Assembly: GCA_038373865.1 (NCBI GenBank)
Contig: JAXGGA010002264.1
Location: forward strand, 1 to 64,000
Direction: 5' to 3'
Source: Uloborus plumipes
Taxonomy: Eukaryota > Arthropoda > Arachnida > Araneae > Uloboridae
DNA: 64,000 bases
This document shows positions 1 to 11,384 of this stretch, piece after piece (the first letter of the stretch is position 1; each line of letters starts with the position of its first letter). The notes beneath the pieces are model-generated. The model did not search any database and was not told where the DNA came from. It was given only the letters and a program-made list of their open reading frames with translations. The position numbers were made by a program, and so were the translations under genes.

Positions 1-247
1 CGATTAGAAATTAAAGTATTTATGCAGTTAGAAAATCTCCCTGACAAGTATTCGAAAAATTAGAACTGCAATTTTCATATAGATTTCTATGCATTAAAGA
101 AAAAAATACAAAATGGTTTGAAGCATTTATGCATTTTTAAAATTTCATGATATACAGTTCCCGCTTTAGAATTTAGTTAGACATCGTGTATTACTGTAAA
201 TTTGTAATCACTTTTATGCTGAAATGCGGGCATATTGCTGCGTGATT

Positions 248-1325
248 TTAAAACAGCGAAAATAAACTCGTCTCTTTTCTCCTGGCAACATACTGATTTG
301 ATGCTTCTTTTAGTAACTTTACGATGCGTTCAACGGCCTGCGTATGGCAAGGGATTTGCAAGGGAATTTAATAAACTTCCATTTTTCGCATGGAACTCCA
401 ACGGTCAATATATTTCGAAGATCGTCAGAAGGAACGTGGCGGAGAACTGGTTTTGCAATTGTTCCAGTCTATCAAACTAACATTATCTGCAGCCTCAAAT
501 TTAAGCTTTGTGATGTGGAATATGAGCAGTCTTCATCAGCACTTTCTCTAGCCTTTAAGATTCTATGTATACCGAGCTCTGATATACATAGTTAGATATA
601 CATATATATCTGATATACTCATTCACATTTTCATCTGTTATCGTAGTTAACAGAATGTTTTCTGAATAAGCAAAGAATGCATTCCGAGCAATTACGGGAT
701 CGATTACGTTAAGATACATTTTTGGCAAGTATCTTCATGCATGAATAATTTCCCACACATGTCTTGCTCCATCTTTAATAGAATGGTTGAGTTTTATTTT
801 AAACCAGGATGGCGAATATATGTTTACTATAAACTTGATCACGATTTTCAACTCAGCTGATATTTTTACAGCTGAAACGTAGAGCCTCAAGATTCTACTA
901 GCTGTTGTCAGCCAACGAGATATGTTTAGAGCACCCGGTTCACGGTTAGCAAGATCTTGAGAGCATGCACCGAATTTCATGGCATGGGATAAATATTGTT
1001 GCAATAATGGCACGCAATAAATATTGTTGCTCTTCACTCAGTATCATCGGGTCAACATCAGGCAATTTGCAATCTACTGGCGTAAACCGAGCTACAGGAC
1101 GATTCTCACAGTCGTACAGGCTTTTTCCAATTGTACCGCAGCAAGGTTTTGGGCCTGACGGGGGCCCCCGTCGACGAACTGGAAGAGATGCAGTAATAAG
1201 AGTTCGTTAAAATAGGCAAATAGCCAACTGGAGCTGCTAGATAAGATTTAGCTCTAATAATAGGCAAATTATTCCACCTTTTACTCCAGTGTTTACGACT
1301 GTTGGAATATTGGAGCGTATTAAGA
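248..1325 (-). pseudogene. Relic of an uncharacterised DNA-transposon protein, copy A
   Basis: Read on the minus strand, pieces in shifting frames line up with the protein relic at 58380-59998 and with a family I remember as unnamed hypothetical proteins in many invertebrates. In order they are: VVNTGVKGGII (about 1290), NELLLLHLFQFVDG (about 1190), GTIGKSLYDCE (about 1130), DLANREPGAL with SRWLTTASRILRLYVS (about 930), YSPSWFKIK (about 800), VIDPVIARNAFFAYSEN (about 670), KFEAADNVSLIDW (about 500), and PCHTQAVERIVKLLKEAS (about 320). At least three frameshifts and several stops separate them, so it is dead. The N-terminal half is absent and no terminal repeats were found. Transposase function is inferred from copy B, which sits inside an element with terminal repeats. 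Recognition of the family is from memory; the match between the two copies is seen directly. Confidence 0.75.
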
Positions 1326-1417
1326 ATGTAGTAGCTTTGTTATGTGTCACTCGCATTTAAGAATTTTTTTTTTGCTTGCATTTCTCTTTACAGAGCATAA
1401 ATAATTAGCTCACAGAC

Positions 1418-1830
1418 TTGAAATTTTACGTATTAGTTTGCGATAGCAAGTTAAAACATTCACGTATTAAGGGTTGGCTTTCTGTGGAATTCAAAATATT
1501 TTGCAAATTTTCTGATTTCTTTCTAAAAATCTCTAAAATTCAAACCTTTTGCCAGAGCGGAAGATATTATAAACTCAGAGTTACGAAATTTTGCTCAGTA
1601 ATAAGTGTGAGAAAGTCACAAATTTGCCGTATTAAGGCTTAACATTCTGTGGATTTTAAGACATTTTGCAAATTTTCTTTTTTAGATTTTTTCCCAAAAA
1701 TATCTGAACTTCAAGCCTCTTGCCAGAGCAGAAGGCATTAACTCAAAGTCAAGAAATTTTGCTCAGTAATTAGTGTTGGATAGTCACAAATTTTCTGCAC
1801 TAAGGCTAAGGGCTCTGTAGAAATTCGATT
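1418..1830 (+). repeat. Tandem repeat, about 165 bp, roughly 2.5 copies
   Basis: The phrase TCTGTGGAA/TCTGTGGATT followed by TTTTGCAAATTTTCT, then CAAGCCTCTTGCCAGAGC, recurs at about 1481 and 1646, with a partial third copy at 1814. The spacing is 165 and 168 bp. Each unit also carries a GAAATTTTGCTCAGTAAT block. The copies differ at many positions. No coding capacity is evident. Confidence 0.75.
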
Positions 1831-2144
1831 TTTTCAGCCCACCCTAACGGGTAGTTTGAGTAACAAATTTTGTTCCAATAATTTTGCAAATATTACGCAA
1901 CTGAGTAAAAATCCCCTGCTCAGTAATACTGGGCAGTAGGGGGTGTATCACAAAATATTTTGGGAAATTCAAAATTTCAAGTTTATAAAACGTTGTCACT
2001 AGATTCACATAGTTTGAAATTGAAAATTTAGTTTGAAATTGAAAAATATTTAGGTCTGCCGGGATTACCTTGAAGTTTCAAGATTTTTAGTTAAAATGAT
2101 GATTAATTTAAAAAATGTATAAATTATGTGTAAAGCAAAAATAA

Positions 2145-3273
2145 CACTAGTCGACAAATTTTCACTTTTTTTCCTAACAAAGATGAAATTAACTGTTTTG
2201 GACTAATTTTGCCGTGTAGAATTCAAAAATAATAGTAAAAAAGCTGTAGCACGTACAGTTTTTTGTTATGAATTTCTAAAAAGTACTGAACATAACTGAA
2301 AAAACGTATCAAACACACCTTTTTTCAAGCGGAAAGGATCATAATATTAACTCCTAACTTTTTTTGAAGTTTTAAGAGAGACTCAAAGTTCAAAATCATG
2401 ACCACTAATAGCAAAGAAGGGGTTCTTAGGGGGTGTACCCCTCAAAATGAGCAAAAAATCACCAAAAATGATCTTTTCATTCTTGTTTTTTTAAAATGAC
2501 GTTTTAAAAAAAATTTCGATGTAAAATCAGAGGATAGGACCCCTCCTATGATTCCTACGTCCGAAAAAATTTTCGCGCTGTAAAAAAAAAAAAAAAAAAA
2601 AAAAATTAAAAACCGATTTTATGACTGTCGCACGCTAAATACGAGACACATCGCAGGTCTTCAGAAAGACGGCGTATTCTGGCTGGTTCTTATGTAAAAT
2701 TATCTCCAAAATCCAAATATGGCCCCTTTCCTCTCCATCACTCTCCACTTTTTGCCGAAAGCCCCCCCCCCGCCCCCTCTGATACAAAGCCGTAAAATAA
2801 AAAAAAATATAGTTATCGTTTTTTTTTTTTTTTTTTTAATTTTATTTTACAGCGCGAAAATTTTTTTGGGCATAGGAATAATAGGAGGGGGTCTTATACT
2901 CTGATTTTACACCAGAAAAAATTTTTAAAACGTCATATTAAAGAAACCAGAATAAAAAGATACTTTTTCATGATTTTTTGCATATTTTGAGGGGATACAC
3001 TCCCATTGTCCCCCCTTTTTGTTATCGGTGGTCATGATTTCGGACTTTGAGTCTCTCTTCACCTCCAAAAAAATTTAGGAGCTAATATTTTGCTCCTTTT
3101 CTCTCCAAAAATAGGCATTTGGCGCGAAAATCATAAAAAATAGTAAAAAATTATTTTTTTATTACGGAAAATTGAGACGTGGTGGGACTTTTTTACTTGT
3201 AGGTACGTAAATAACTATATGAATCCGTAAAAAAACAATGATTTGGTTATTAGTGAACCACTGTCGACCAGTG
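2145..3273. mobile_element. CACTA-like non-autonomous element with 3-bp duplication
   Basis: It begins CACTAGTCGACA and ends TGTCGACCAGTG, which are inverted repeats with one mismatch in 12. TAA lies on both sides (2142-2144 and 3274-3276). The opposite arm of the host foldback, near 6880-6890, lacks the insert, so it acts as an empty site. CACTA termini and a 3-bp duplication are the known hallmarks of EnSpm/CACTA elements. Inside, 2325-2583 and 2835-3105 form an inverted repeat (for example GGACCCCTCCTAT against its complement, and AGAGAGACTCAAAGT against ACTTTGAGTCTCTCT). The loop holds poly-A and poly-C/T runs. No transposase is encoded, so the superfamily rests on termini only. Confidence 0.6.
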
Positions 3274-3652
3274 TAATTTAACTGCAAAAATGGATTACTT
3301 AAGGAGTAATCTATCAATAAAAAATGCATTTGAGCTGGAATTTAACTCTTAGGTTTCCAGAAATAGTTAATGGGTCATTTTGAAAATTTGCTTACATTTG
3401 CTGTCCGGAGGTTAAAAAGACGATTTTGAAGCATAACTTATACTTTAAATTCAATGCGAACAATCATTTTCTGCAAGAAATGTGCCGAAATAAATTCTAT
3501 CACTCAAAAAATTGACATTTATTTATTTATTTTTATATAAGTCTTTAAAAATGAGAATCAAGGCAAAAATGCTTGTCCATTTCCAATTTTCAAACTTCTA
3601 CTATTTTTTTTTATATACTTAATTGTATAAAAAAGTATATAGGGCCATTCCA

Positions 3653-5639
3653 GCCTTACGTGTGTGACTTTTTGACACCATTTTTTTGCAAATAGCAATA
3701 AAAACCAGGGCGATATTTTTTATATATTTCTTAGTGGTTGCTGTTGGAGTAACAGAAGATATACAAAAGTTGTAATGCGGCGTTATTTTTTTCATAGGAC
3801 AATTTTGAATTTTTTAATAAAATTTTAAATACAGTCTTACGTGTGTGAATCGGAAAATCTAAAAATAAGCTATACCTCATATTATTTTGTAATTTCCTGT
3901 GAAGTTTTAAAAGATAAATGAACACTGATTTTTGTGCATGTGTCTAAGTAAGTATTCAACATATTTTTTTTTTCTAAACTTCGTAGAGTAGCAGTAAAAA
4001 AATTTTAGTTAGCCTTACGTGTGTGACACTAGAGCCTTACGTGTGTGACCGCGTGCAGCATGTCTTCATTTTGAAGTCAATTCAACTTCCACAACTGATA
4101 ATTATAGCTATCAGCATTATATATGTGTCTGTATGCCTTTACCCCCCCCCCCCCCTCCCCCCTCTTCTAATATTTTTTGAGTGAGCAGTCCGATTTGAAC
4201 AAACTTTTTTTTGTTCGAAAGATCTCGGCGAGGAGACCTCATTCTCACATTTAACTTTTAGATTTGAACAATTTTTCGTTCAACTTTGAACCGTTCAAGC
4301 AACCTGTCCCTCGTTAACAACTTTTGAGTAAACAGTCCGATTTGAAAATTTTTTTTTTTGTTCTAATAATCTCAGCGAGGATAAATAATTATCACATTTA
4401 ATATTTTGGTTTGAGCACTTTTTTGTTCAACTTTGAGCCGCTCAAACAACTGGTCCCCCGCTAATTACTTTTGAGTTAAACAGTCAGATTTGAACAAACT
4501 TTTTTTGTTAGAAAGATCTCGGCGAGGACAATTCATTCTCATGTTTGACTTTTCGAATTGCCCCCCCCCCCCCCCCACGTACCCATTATCTTTCGGATGA
4601 ATATTTTACCAAATTTGAAATTTGAAATTGGCAAACGGGAAAGTAGGCTCGTTCAGTTCCGGACGGAACTACTTGTTTAATATTTGATTTTTTGCCCTAA
4701 ACGAAAGATCTGATTTTGTTGGACAACGCCGCTAGTAAATAATTAAATTGCAAAGATGTGTTCACAAAATAAAGAATGAAGACGAAATTAATTCTCATTT
4801 GTATACGAATTATATATAGGTTATTTTAAAATTTATTTATATAACATGTTACATGTAATCAGAGGAGATTAACAAAAAAGTTTAAATTAAAAGAATCGGT
4901 TCCTGGGAAAGTTTCTCAAACAAAGACCTGACTCTTAACCCTTCACTGCACGATTTTTTATATTTTCATGAAAAAAGTCATATGCTACCTTTTAATAACT
5001 CTGAGTTCAGGAAAAATGAAGAAAAAAATTTATCTTAAAAATGTGCACCAAAAATGATGTTTTAATTGTTTGTTCTACATATGGCACAAAGCACATAGCA
5101 TATGCTTTGTATACCGATAAGTGTAATAATCTACAATGTGTTTTGTGCCATAAGTGGTACAAACAAATTTGCCACTAAGTGTATTAAAACATTTTTAGAA
5201 CAAAGGAAATAATGACTAAACACACTTCTAACGGAAATGCAGACACTCTTTTTTTCAAAAGCAAGAACTGTAATACCTAGACTAGTGCAACTAACTAGTG
5301 CATAAACATCACACTAAACTGTTATAGCAATGTTCCAGAAGGGGCGTAAAACTCAGTTTAACTGCATTTAAAAAGTCATTGGAATATGAGGGTTTATTTG
5401 GTTTGTGCCAGATCTGGCACACCGTGCAGTGAAGGGTTAAGGTAAACCATTCAAAAGCCTTACGTATGTGACAGCTTTTAAAGAGCCTCGTTAAAACGTT
5501 TCTGTCGAATGGATGAAGATGTAAGTCAGGTTACAGGTGTTATGTATCAAGTTAATTTATGATATGAGATAGTTTTCTTTTAGTCCCCTAATTAGACCTT
5601 GGGAGGAAACTTTTCTTTCTTTTGCCTTACGTGTGTGAC
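3653..5639 (+). repeat. Six dispersed copies of GCCTTACGTGTGTGAC
   Basis: The phrase occurs at 3653, 3834 (GTCTTACGTGTGTGAA), 4012, 4034, 5457 (one change) and 5624, all in the same orientation. Four copies lie in the left 400 bp of the element and two in its right 550 bp. Subterminal repeats of this size bind transposase in some known DNA transposons; that role here is inference. A partial match, GCCTTACGTGATAG, occurs at about 19870. Confidence 0.8.
4939..5436. mobile_element. piggyBac-like MITE (CCCTTCACTGCACG ends, TTAA)
   Basis: CCCTTCACTGCACG at the left end and CGTGCAGTGAAGGG at the right end are perfect inverted repeats. TTAA lies on both sides (4935-4938 and 5437-5440). A TTAA target and CCC start are known piggyBac features. 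The 498-bp interior has no reading frame. It contains GGCACAAAGCACATAGCATA and a related phrase in inverse orientation, so it partly folds. Confidence 0.8.
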
Positions 5640-6120
5640 CAAATAAAAGTAACCTGCATATTTTGAGGGGTTAAAAACTTAGGAAACATTTTATTACAAA
5701 AAATATGAGATATAATCATACTAAAGGATCTGAGTCCATGATATTTGATAGTTTTTCCAGAAAAAAATTGATTATTAGGTGAAAAAAAATTTCTTACATT
5801 TTTTCACTAACAATGCATTTTTTTTTTAATTTGTCGCAATGTTATTAAACAAGGCTAAAATATGAGAAAAGAAAAATTTTTATCTTAAAATTGATGCTGG
5901 AATCGAAAAGGGTAGATATTTTTTTGTCAAAAAATAAGGTTTGTTTTTGTATTATAGGAGGAAAAAAATTTGGTGTGTTAGGACCACTTTTCGTGGAATT
6001 GCCCTATACAACAAATTATTTTTATATATTGACTATTAGTGATTGATATTCATAGCAAATATTGACAATACTATTTTTTTTCATTAAGAAATGTATGAAT
6101 ATATTTTGTCCGGCAGTTCT

Positions 6121-6554
6121 TGTCAAGTCCGTTACCCTAAGATTATTTTCGCTAAAAAAGGTATTTATTGCAGTCAAAATATGGTAACACGTATTCAGTT
6201 AACTTAAACTAGTGATGTAAATATTTCGTTCCGTTTTGTTTTCTTCAGTCGAGAAGTATTATTGTGGCGTTTCGCACAAGATATGCAACTCTAAGAAAAC
6301 GCATATTGTTCAATTTTTAAATTTGACAACCTAGCCATAATTTGACATTTTGGTTGAAATGTCAAGTCCGTTACTGGTCAAATCCGTTACCAAATGCAAA
6401 GTCTATTACCATACAGTTTTGATCAATATTTTAATAATCACAAACATAGTTTTAAGCTTCAGGGACGCAAATAATTTCAAATGAAGTTGGTTCTAGGGGC
6501 TATGATATAGTTTAAAAGTGAGATTTCATATTGATTTTGTATTGTAACGGACGA
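6121..6554 (+). repeat. Cluster of TCAAGTCCGTTACC phrases
   Basis: GTCAAGTCCGTTACC at 6122, GTCAAGTCCGTTACT at 6361, TCAAATCCGTTACC at 6378, a weaker AAGTCTATTACC near 6397, and the complement GTAACGGACG at about 6545. The same core (GTAACGGACTT) recurs three times at 29652-29710. This looks like the remains of another element with internal short repeats. Confidence 0.6.
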
Positions 6555-7081
6555 CAATTTTCCTTGCAACTTAGTTTTACAACAGCATTTGAATACTAAA
6601 TTATGCATCAAAGTGTACAACCAATTACTTTTTCACACACCTAAAATATGGGACAAAACATCTGTTAGTGATTCTAATAGAAAATAGCAAGTTAGTCTGA
6701 AATGTAAGCATATGGTGAAAATGACCCTAATACAATAATTAAATTATTCTGCAGGATGGGTAAATATTCTAAAAATGTCACTGACTAGCGAATATGTGAG
6801 GTTTTTCAGAATTTTCTGGAAACCTAAAAGTTAAATTTTAGCTCCAGTGCGTTTTTTATTGAAATATTACTCCTTAAGTTGTCCATTTTTGCCCTTAAAT
6901 AATTTTTGCTTTTCACGTAATTTTTTTTAATTAACCGTTTTTACTAAAAACTTGAAACTTGAAGGTAATCCCTAAATATTTATTAATTTAGAAATATTTT
7001 TTTTGATAACTATGTGAATATAGTGACAACTTGAAATTTCCGAATTTCCAAAAAAGTTTTTTCATGATACACCCTAATATA

Positions 7082-7911
7082 CACTCAGGCACATTGAAAA
7101 TAGCGACCCAAGAAGAAAGCGTCGGATTGAAATGAAATTTAATACACATAAAGATACAAATGAGAGATTCACTTGATCTCAAAATCGAGAGAATTGAACG
7201 AATACAGGGTGTGCAAGGACACAAATACAGAGCAACTTCAATAGCGCGTTGGACCATCTCTAGCTGCAATACATGCCACCACACGGTCTGGCATTGAGTT
7301 GATTAGACGCCTGATGTTGTCCTGAGGCAGATGGGCCCACAAATTTGTAACAGCCAACTCCAAATCACGCACATAGTGACACGATGACATCTGACGTTTT
7401 AGCTGATCCCACACATGCTCCATAGGGGATAAGTCAGGGGAGCGGGCCGGCCATGGAAGAGTCTGAAAATGACGTAGGAAGTCTTGAGCAACTCTTGCTG
7501 TATGCGGACGAGCATTATCTTGTTGGGAAATTGCCCCTGGGAGACCATTTAGGAAAGGTCCTATATGGGGTCGAAAAATATCATCAACGTAACGTTGGCC
7601 GGTTAAGTTTCCACGCATCACAATTAGATTGGACCGGCAATCATAGGATATGGCCCCCCTGACCATTACACCAGCTGTGCGGGCAGTGTGACGTAGAACA
7701 GTGTGGGAGGAATTGTACCGCACACCTGGGCGCCTCCACACCCGTACACGGTTATCATCAGTCCCTAAAACAAACCGAGACTCATCACTAAACACAACTT
7801 TTTGCCAATCTGTGACATTCCACATTGATCTGGCTTGGCAACACTGTAGACGCAGTCTCTGATCAATCCGACGATTTCTTCTTGGGTCGCTATTTTCAAT
7901 GTGCCTGAGTG
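7082..7911 (-). mobile_element. Internally deleted Tc1-type element
   Basis: The terminal repeats start CACTCAGGCACATTG at 7082 and continue through AATAGCGACCCAAGAAGAAA; the right end at 7911 is the exact inverse. TA flanks both sides (7080-7081 and 7912-7913), the known Tc1/mariner target. At 830 bp it is about half the usual length, because everything between the right terminal repeat and the middle of the transposase is gone. Confidence 0.9.
7238..7858 (-). pseudogene. Tc1-type transposase, catalytic half only
   Basis: An open frame of about 195 codons carries the DD34E catalytic domain: FSDESRF (first Asp) at about codon 13, QQDNARPH (second Asp) near 102, and SPMEHVWD (Glu) near 137. 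It ends with the typical GPTRY tail. All three acidic residues are present and the frame is uninterrupted, so the decay is mild. Tc1 transposases normally have about 340 residues, with two helix-turn-helix DNA-binding domains ahead of this part; those are deleted. The frame can be read a few codons upstream of the first ATG until it meets the terminal repeat. Such a protein could not bind its ends and should be non-functional. Confidence 0.9.
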
Positions 7912-7913
7912 TA

Positions 7914-8759
7914 CATGGCCAACATTATTTCAACTCGAGATGTCAAAACTCAATTTTTTTTATTTGTTATTAACACTGCTACATTTATTTCAGTCATTCA
8001 GTTTAAATAATAATAGTGATGCAAAATTTTAGACAAAGTGCGAAATGAAATGAAAGAATAAGCATAAATCAGAAGAAATGTCAAAGGACGGTAATTTTTA
8101 TTCCAGCTCAGTTGATTTCATCGACATTACCAATATTGTTTCATTCGGTTTCAAAAATCAAAAGCTTGCTTTGTTAGATTACACATTTACAATAAACAGA
8201 ACATGAGAGAAAAAGAACTTAAAATGAAAGTTAAGGTGAATCAAAATGTTAGCGTATAAGGTGAACATACCTGTATTTTATTATTGGGCCATTCGGCGAA
8301 TTAATAATATCCGCCTCCCAAAAATTAAGTTAGGGGGCACCTCTGCTAGAGTTAGACTATTTCAAAAAGGGGAAGACGACTTATAACTCGAAAAAAAGAA
8401 ATAAAAGTCGGATGGACTTATCAAATTATTGACGGCACTTTATTCTCTTCAGATGTATGTGATGTCACTCAAACAGTTTATTTTTTCAATTATACCATTT
8501 CAGGAGTTAGGGGTCCATACAAAATATTTTCTTTACGCTTATTTTCTAATGTACTTAAATGAAAATTTCGTAATTTACATTTCGCATCTTAAACGGAACT
8601 GAGGCATTTGCCAATTGCAACAAAAATTTGCAACTTCAAAAGTGGCGTTTTCTTAATGGGAAACCAAAAATACGAATTAAATTTTGAAACATACTTTTAA
8701 CAAAATGTAGTTCGAAAAATTGAACCTAAATCATTTGAGGCTTTATATTTGGTTCATTA
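7914..8759. other. No recognised feature
   Basis: AT-rich sequence between the Tc1 element and the retrotransposon relic. No convincing frame, terminal repeat or tandem array seen. Confidence 0.5.
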
Positions 8760-11055
8760 TCAAAAGCCCAGCAGGTCAAGCCTGACTCGCTGACTTTCCT
8801 CCAGTTGACCCTATTAATCGCAACGGTCCTCCATCGGTTGATTCCCATTAGCTTTAGGTCTTTCTCGACATCATAAAACCATAGTCATCGACCCTTCAAT
8901 TCTAACCCTTCAATATTCGAAAAAGTCACTTTTTTGGTAGTAACAGCATCAGCATATCTTCCTAGCCACCTAATGCGTGAAGCTTTACTCTCTCACAATA
9001 TCGGTTCCGGCAAATTTGTCAAACTTTCTGTAAATTTCATGGTTGTACATGTACCTCCATCTATTGTTCTCTTGAATAAGACCAAAAAATTTTCTCAAGA
9101 TTTTTCTTTCAAAAATTAGCAACTTTTCTTCTGCTTTATTGAGGGTCCAGCATTCGCTTCCATACAGAATAATAGGCCTGATTAAAGTTTTATACACTGC
9201 GATGCAAAAGTTTAGACAAAATGCAAATATGTGAATAAAAAGAAAACTATTCAACGAAATGCTTTCAAATTTCTACTACAGGTACACAATATGGTCCCAA
9301 ATACGTGTCTGGAGTTCGTAACTGTTAACTATAACTGGAATCAAATTTTGGATATGACAAAAGATATTTTTTTACATTGTTGCAAAAGTTTAGACAATAG
9401 TCAGATTTTATGCAAATATCCCTTGAAATGTGATTGGTGGAGGAAATGCGGGACTTTTTTATTCATTTATAAAGTGCAGACATTGCTGAATAAATAATCA
9501 AAATCTCAAAAGCTCTTTAGCTCTCGTGTAAAGAAGATGAGAAAGTTTGGAAGCCGAAACTTGAAAATAAACCTACTTTATTAATTTTTTGTCTTTTAAA
9601 TTAGCTCGAGTATGGTAGTATATTGTGTTTTACTTTGTGGACAGCAAATTTAGACATGCGTATCGATCAAAAAGTCTAAGAAAAATTACATTTCATAAGG
9701 ATGAAGGAATTGAAAAAACGGCTCAGACTGACGATTCGCCCCTTAATCCTACAAAACTTCAACTTGGGTCAAAAACGGCACGTGACAGCATAAGTAGATG
9801 AACAACTGAATCGGAATGCATAAAAAAAAAAACTAAGAATTGTGCTTGAGCCTTTTTGGACAGTGTCCCAAATAAGCCGGATTTTATTGGTAAAAGCAGC
9901 ACAGCATATGATCATTGGATATTTCTCAAGTTCCGCGAAAAGAATTATAATCCATCTAGGCCATCCCAATTTCAATAATTTTTATCAAAGAAAGTACCAT
10001 TCATTTTTTAGTCACGATGATACATATGCTGCTTTTCACATTAAAATCTGGCTTATTTGGGACACTCTGTCCGAAAAGGCTCAGGCACAATTCTTTGTTT
10101 TTTTTTATGCATTCCGATTCAGTTGTTCATCTACTTATGCTGTCACGTGCTGTTTTTGACCCAAGTTGAAGTTTTGTAGGATTAAGGGGCGAATCATCAG
10201 TCTGAGCCGTTTTTTCAATTTCCTTCATCCTTAAGAAATATAATTTTTCTTGGACTTTTTGATCGATACGCATGTCTGAATTTGCTCTCCACAAAGTAAA
10301 AAACAATGTACTACCATACTAGAGCCGATTTAAACGACAAAAAATTAATAAAGCAGGTTCATTTTCAAATTTCGGCTTCCAAACTTTCTCATCTTTTTTA
10401 CACGACAACTAAAGAGCTTTTGAGATTTTGATCACTTATTCAGCAATCTGTGTACTTTATAAATGAATAATACAGTCCCACATTTCCTCCACCAATCACG
10501 TTTCAAGGGATATCTGCATAAAATCTGACTATTGTCTAAACTTTTGCAACAATGTAAAAAAATGTATTTTGTAATATCCAAAATTTGATTCCAGTTATAG
10601 TTATAAGAACTCCAGCCACGTATTCGGGATCATATTGTGTACCTGCAGTAGAAATTTGAAAGCATTTCGTTGAATAGTTTTCTTTTTATTCACGTATTTG
10701 CATTTTGTCTAAACTTTTGCATCGCAGTGTAAAGGCTCAACTTCGTGTTTAGGGAAATAAAATAAACTTAGAAATGAATTGATTTCTGAGGCCAAAACAA
10801 CTTCTATTAGCCAAAAAAATAATTCTATTAATTTCCATTTCCAGATCGTTGCTACATGAGATGTTTTACAGTTTCAAAAGTGTAGTTCTGCAAAGGAGAC
10901 AAATCAGGATATTTATTAGTTGAGATTAAAAATTGTTTTGTCCGCATTGATAACAAATCTCATCTCTTTTGCTGCTCTTTCGAGCGCTACAAAAGCATTG
11001 ATAACGGAGCTTCCAATGATATCGATGTCGTCTGCAAAAGCGAGAATTTGCGCTA
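8760..11055 (-). mobile_element. Non-LTR retrotransposon fragment, split by a palindrome
   Basis: Two pieces on the minus strand code for the C-terminal half of a LINE reverse transcriptase. Piece 10732-11055 has the catalytic box FADDIDI (FADD codons at about 11028-11039) followed by ALERAAKEM and NADKT. Piece 8760-9194 continues with KTLIRPIILYGSECWTL, then RKILRKFFGLI, then the RIRWLGRYADAV and MGINRWRTVAINR motifs of the family's C-terminus. If the insert 9195-10729 and one TA are removed, the codons join exactly through LSLYKTLIRP, so the element was intact there when the palindrome arrived. Stops and one frameshift show it is now dead. The 5' portion is missing and the clade is not resolved. 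Confidence 0.85.
9195..10729. mobile_element. Tc1/mariner-type palindromic foldback, 1.5 kb
   Basis: The ends CACTGCGATGCAAAAG and CTTTTGCATCGCAGTG are perfect inverses, flanked by TA (9193-9194 and 10730-10731). The whole element is one long inverted repeat; for example 9215-9350 matches the complement of 10590-10715 with few changes. The centre is near 9962. Around it lies a second, tighter inverted repeat starting ACAGTGTCCCAAATAAGCC (about 9859) and ending GGGACACTCTGTCC (about 10073), possibly an older MITE. There is no transposase. A half-copy is at 33811-34544. Confidence 0.9.
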
Positions 11056-11092
11056 CGAAGCGAAAGCTTAAAAATTGTTTGTTGCTTTGAAG

Positions 11093-11180
11093 AAAATTTG
11101 AATCTGAATCTGAAACTTGAATCTAAAATTTGAATCTAAAATTTGAATCTGAAAATTTAGGCTTAGGCTAAGCCTAAATT
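11093..11180 (+). repeat. Short tandem repeat (AAAATTTGAATCT)n
   Basis: GAATCT plus AAAATTT or GAAACTT repeats about five times. A 10-bp palindrome-like GGCTTAGGCTAAGCC follows at its end. Confidence 0.7.
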
Positions 11181-11384
11181 TTCAGAACTCATGACTGCAA
11201 GTTTGTGACTTAATAACTCCGTAAGTTAAAAACGTACTTTTAAAACATATATTTTCAAGTTCTCTGGAAAATCTCTATTTGGAAAGATGAAAGTCCCCGA
11301 GGTGGAGTGACAGATATTGCTCTCAGTAACTGGGTAACTGGGATGGCTGCAACTCAAGATATCGTCGGCACCATTAGTGGAGAA

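Larger units (their letters stand above)
3642..6004. mobile_element. GGG-type foldback element (variant ends), TATA duplication
   Basis: The ends GGGCCATTCC (3642-3651) and GGAATTGCCC (5995-6004) are flanked by TATA on both sides (3638-3641 and 6005-6008). Ends and 4-bp duplication match the GGGTCATTCC elements at 15163, 43819 and 53998. It is unusual in carrying six copies of one 16-bp phrase near its two ends (separate entry). A piggyBac-like MITE is inserted at 4939-5436. No transposase was found; the interior is AT-rich with G or C homopolymer runs. Confidence 0.65.
1937..7076. mobile_element. Foldback element with TAGGG-TGTATCA ends, heavily nested
   Basis: The left end TAGGGGGTGTATCA (1937-1950) mirrors the right end TGATACACCCTA (7065-7076). 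The arms continue: 1950-2110 pairs with about 6905-7065, and 3274-3420 with about 6735-6890 (for example AAATGGATTACTTAAGGAGT against its complement). The left arm is split by the CACTA-like insertion 2145-3273, and the loop holds the GGG-type element 3642-6004. No transposase was seen and no flanking duplication was recognised. The Tc1 element at 7082 begins five bases beyond the right end and may hide one. Confidence 0.65.

Noticed and set aside
235..595. Overlapping plus-strand frames as a small gene
   Set aside because: Both are antisense to the C-terminal part of the transposase relic (PCHTQAVER region).
965..1210. Plus-strand frame with a Gly/Arg-rich end
   Set aside because: Antisense shadow of the transposase relic on the minus strand.
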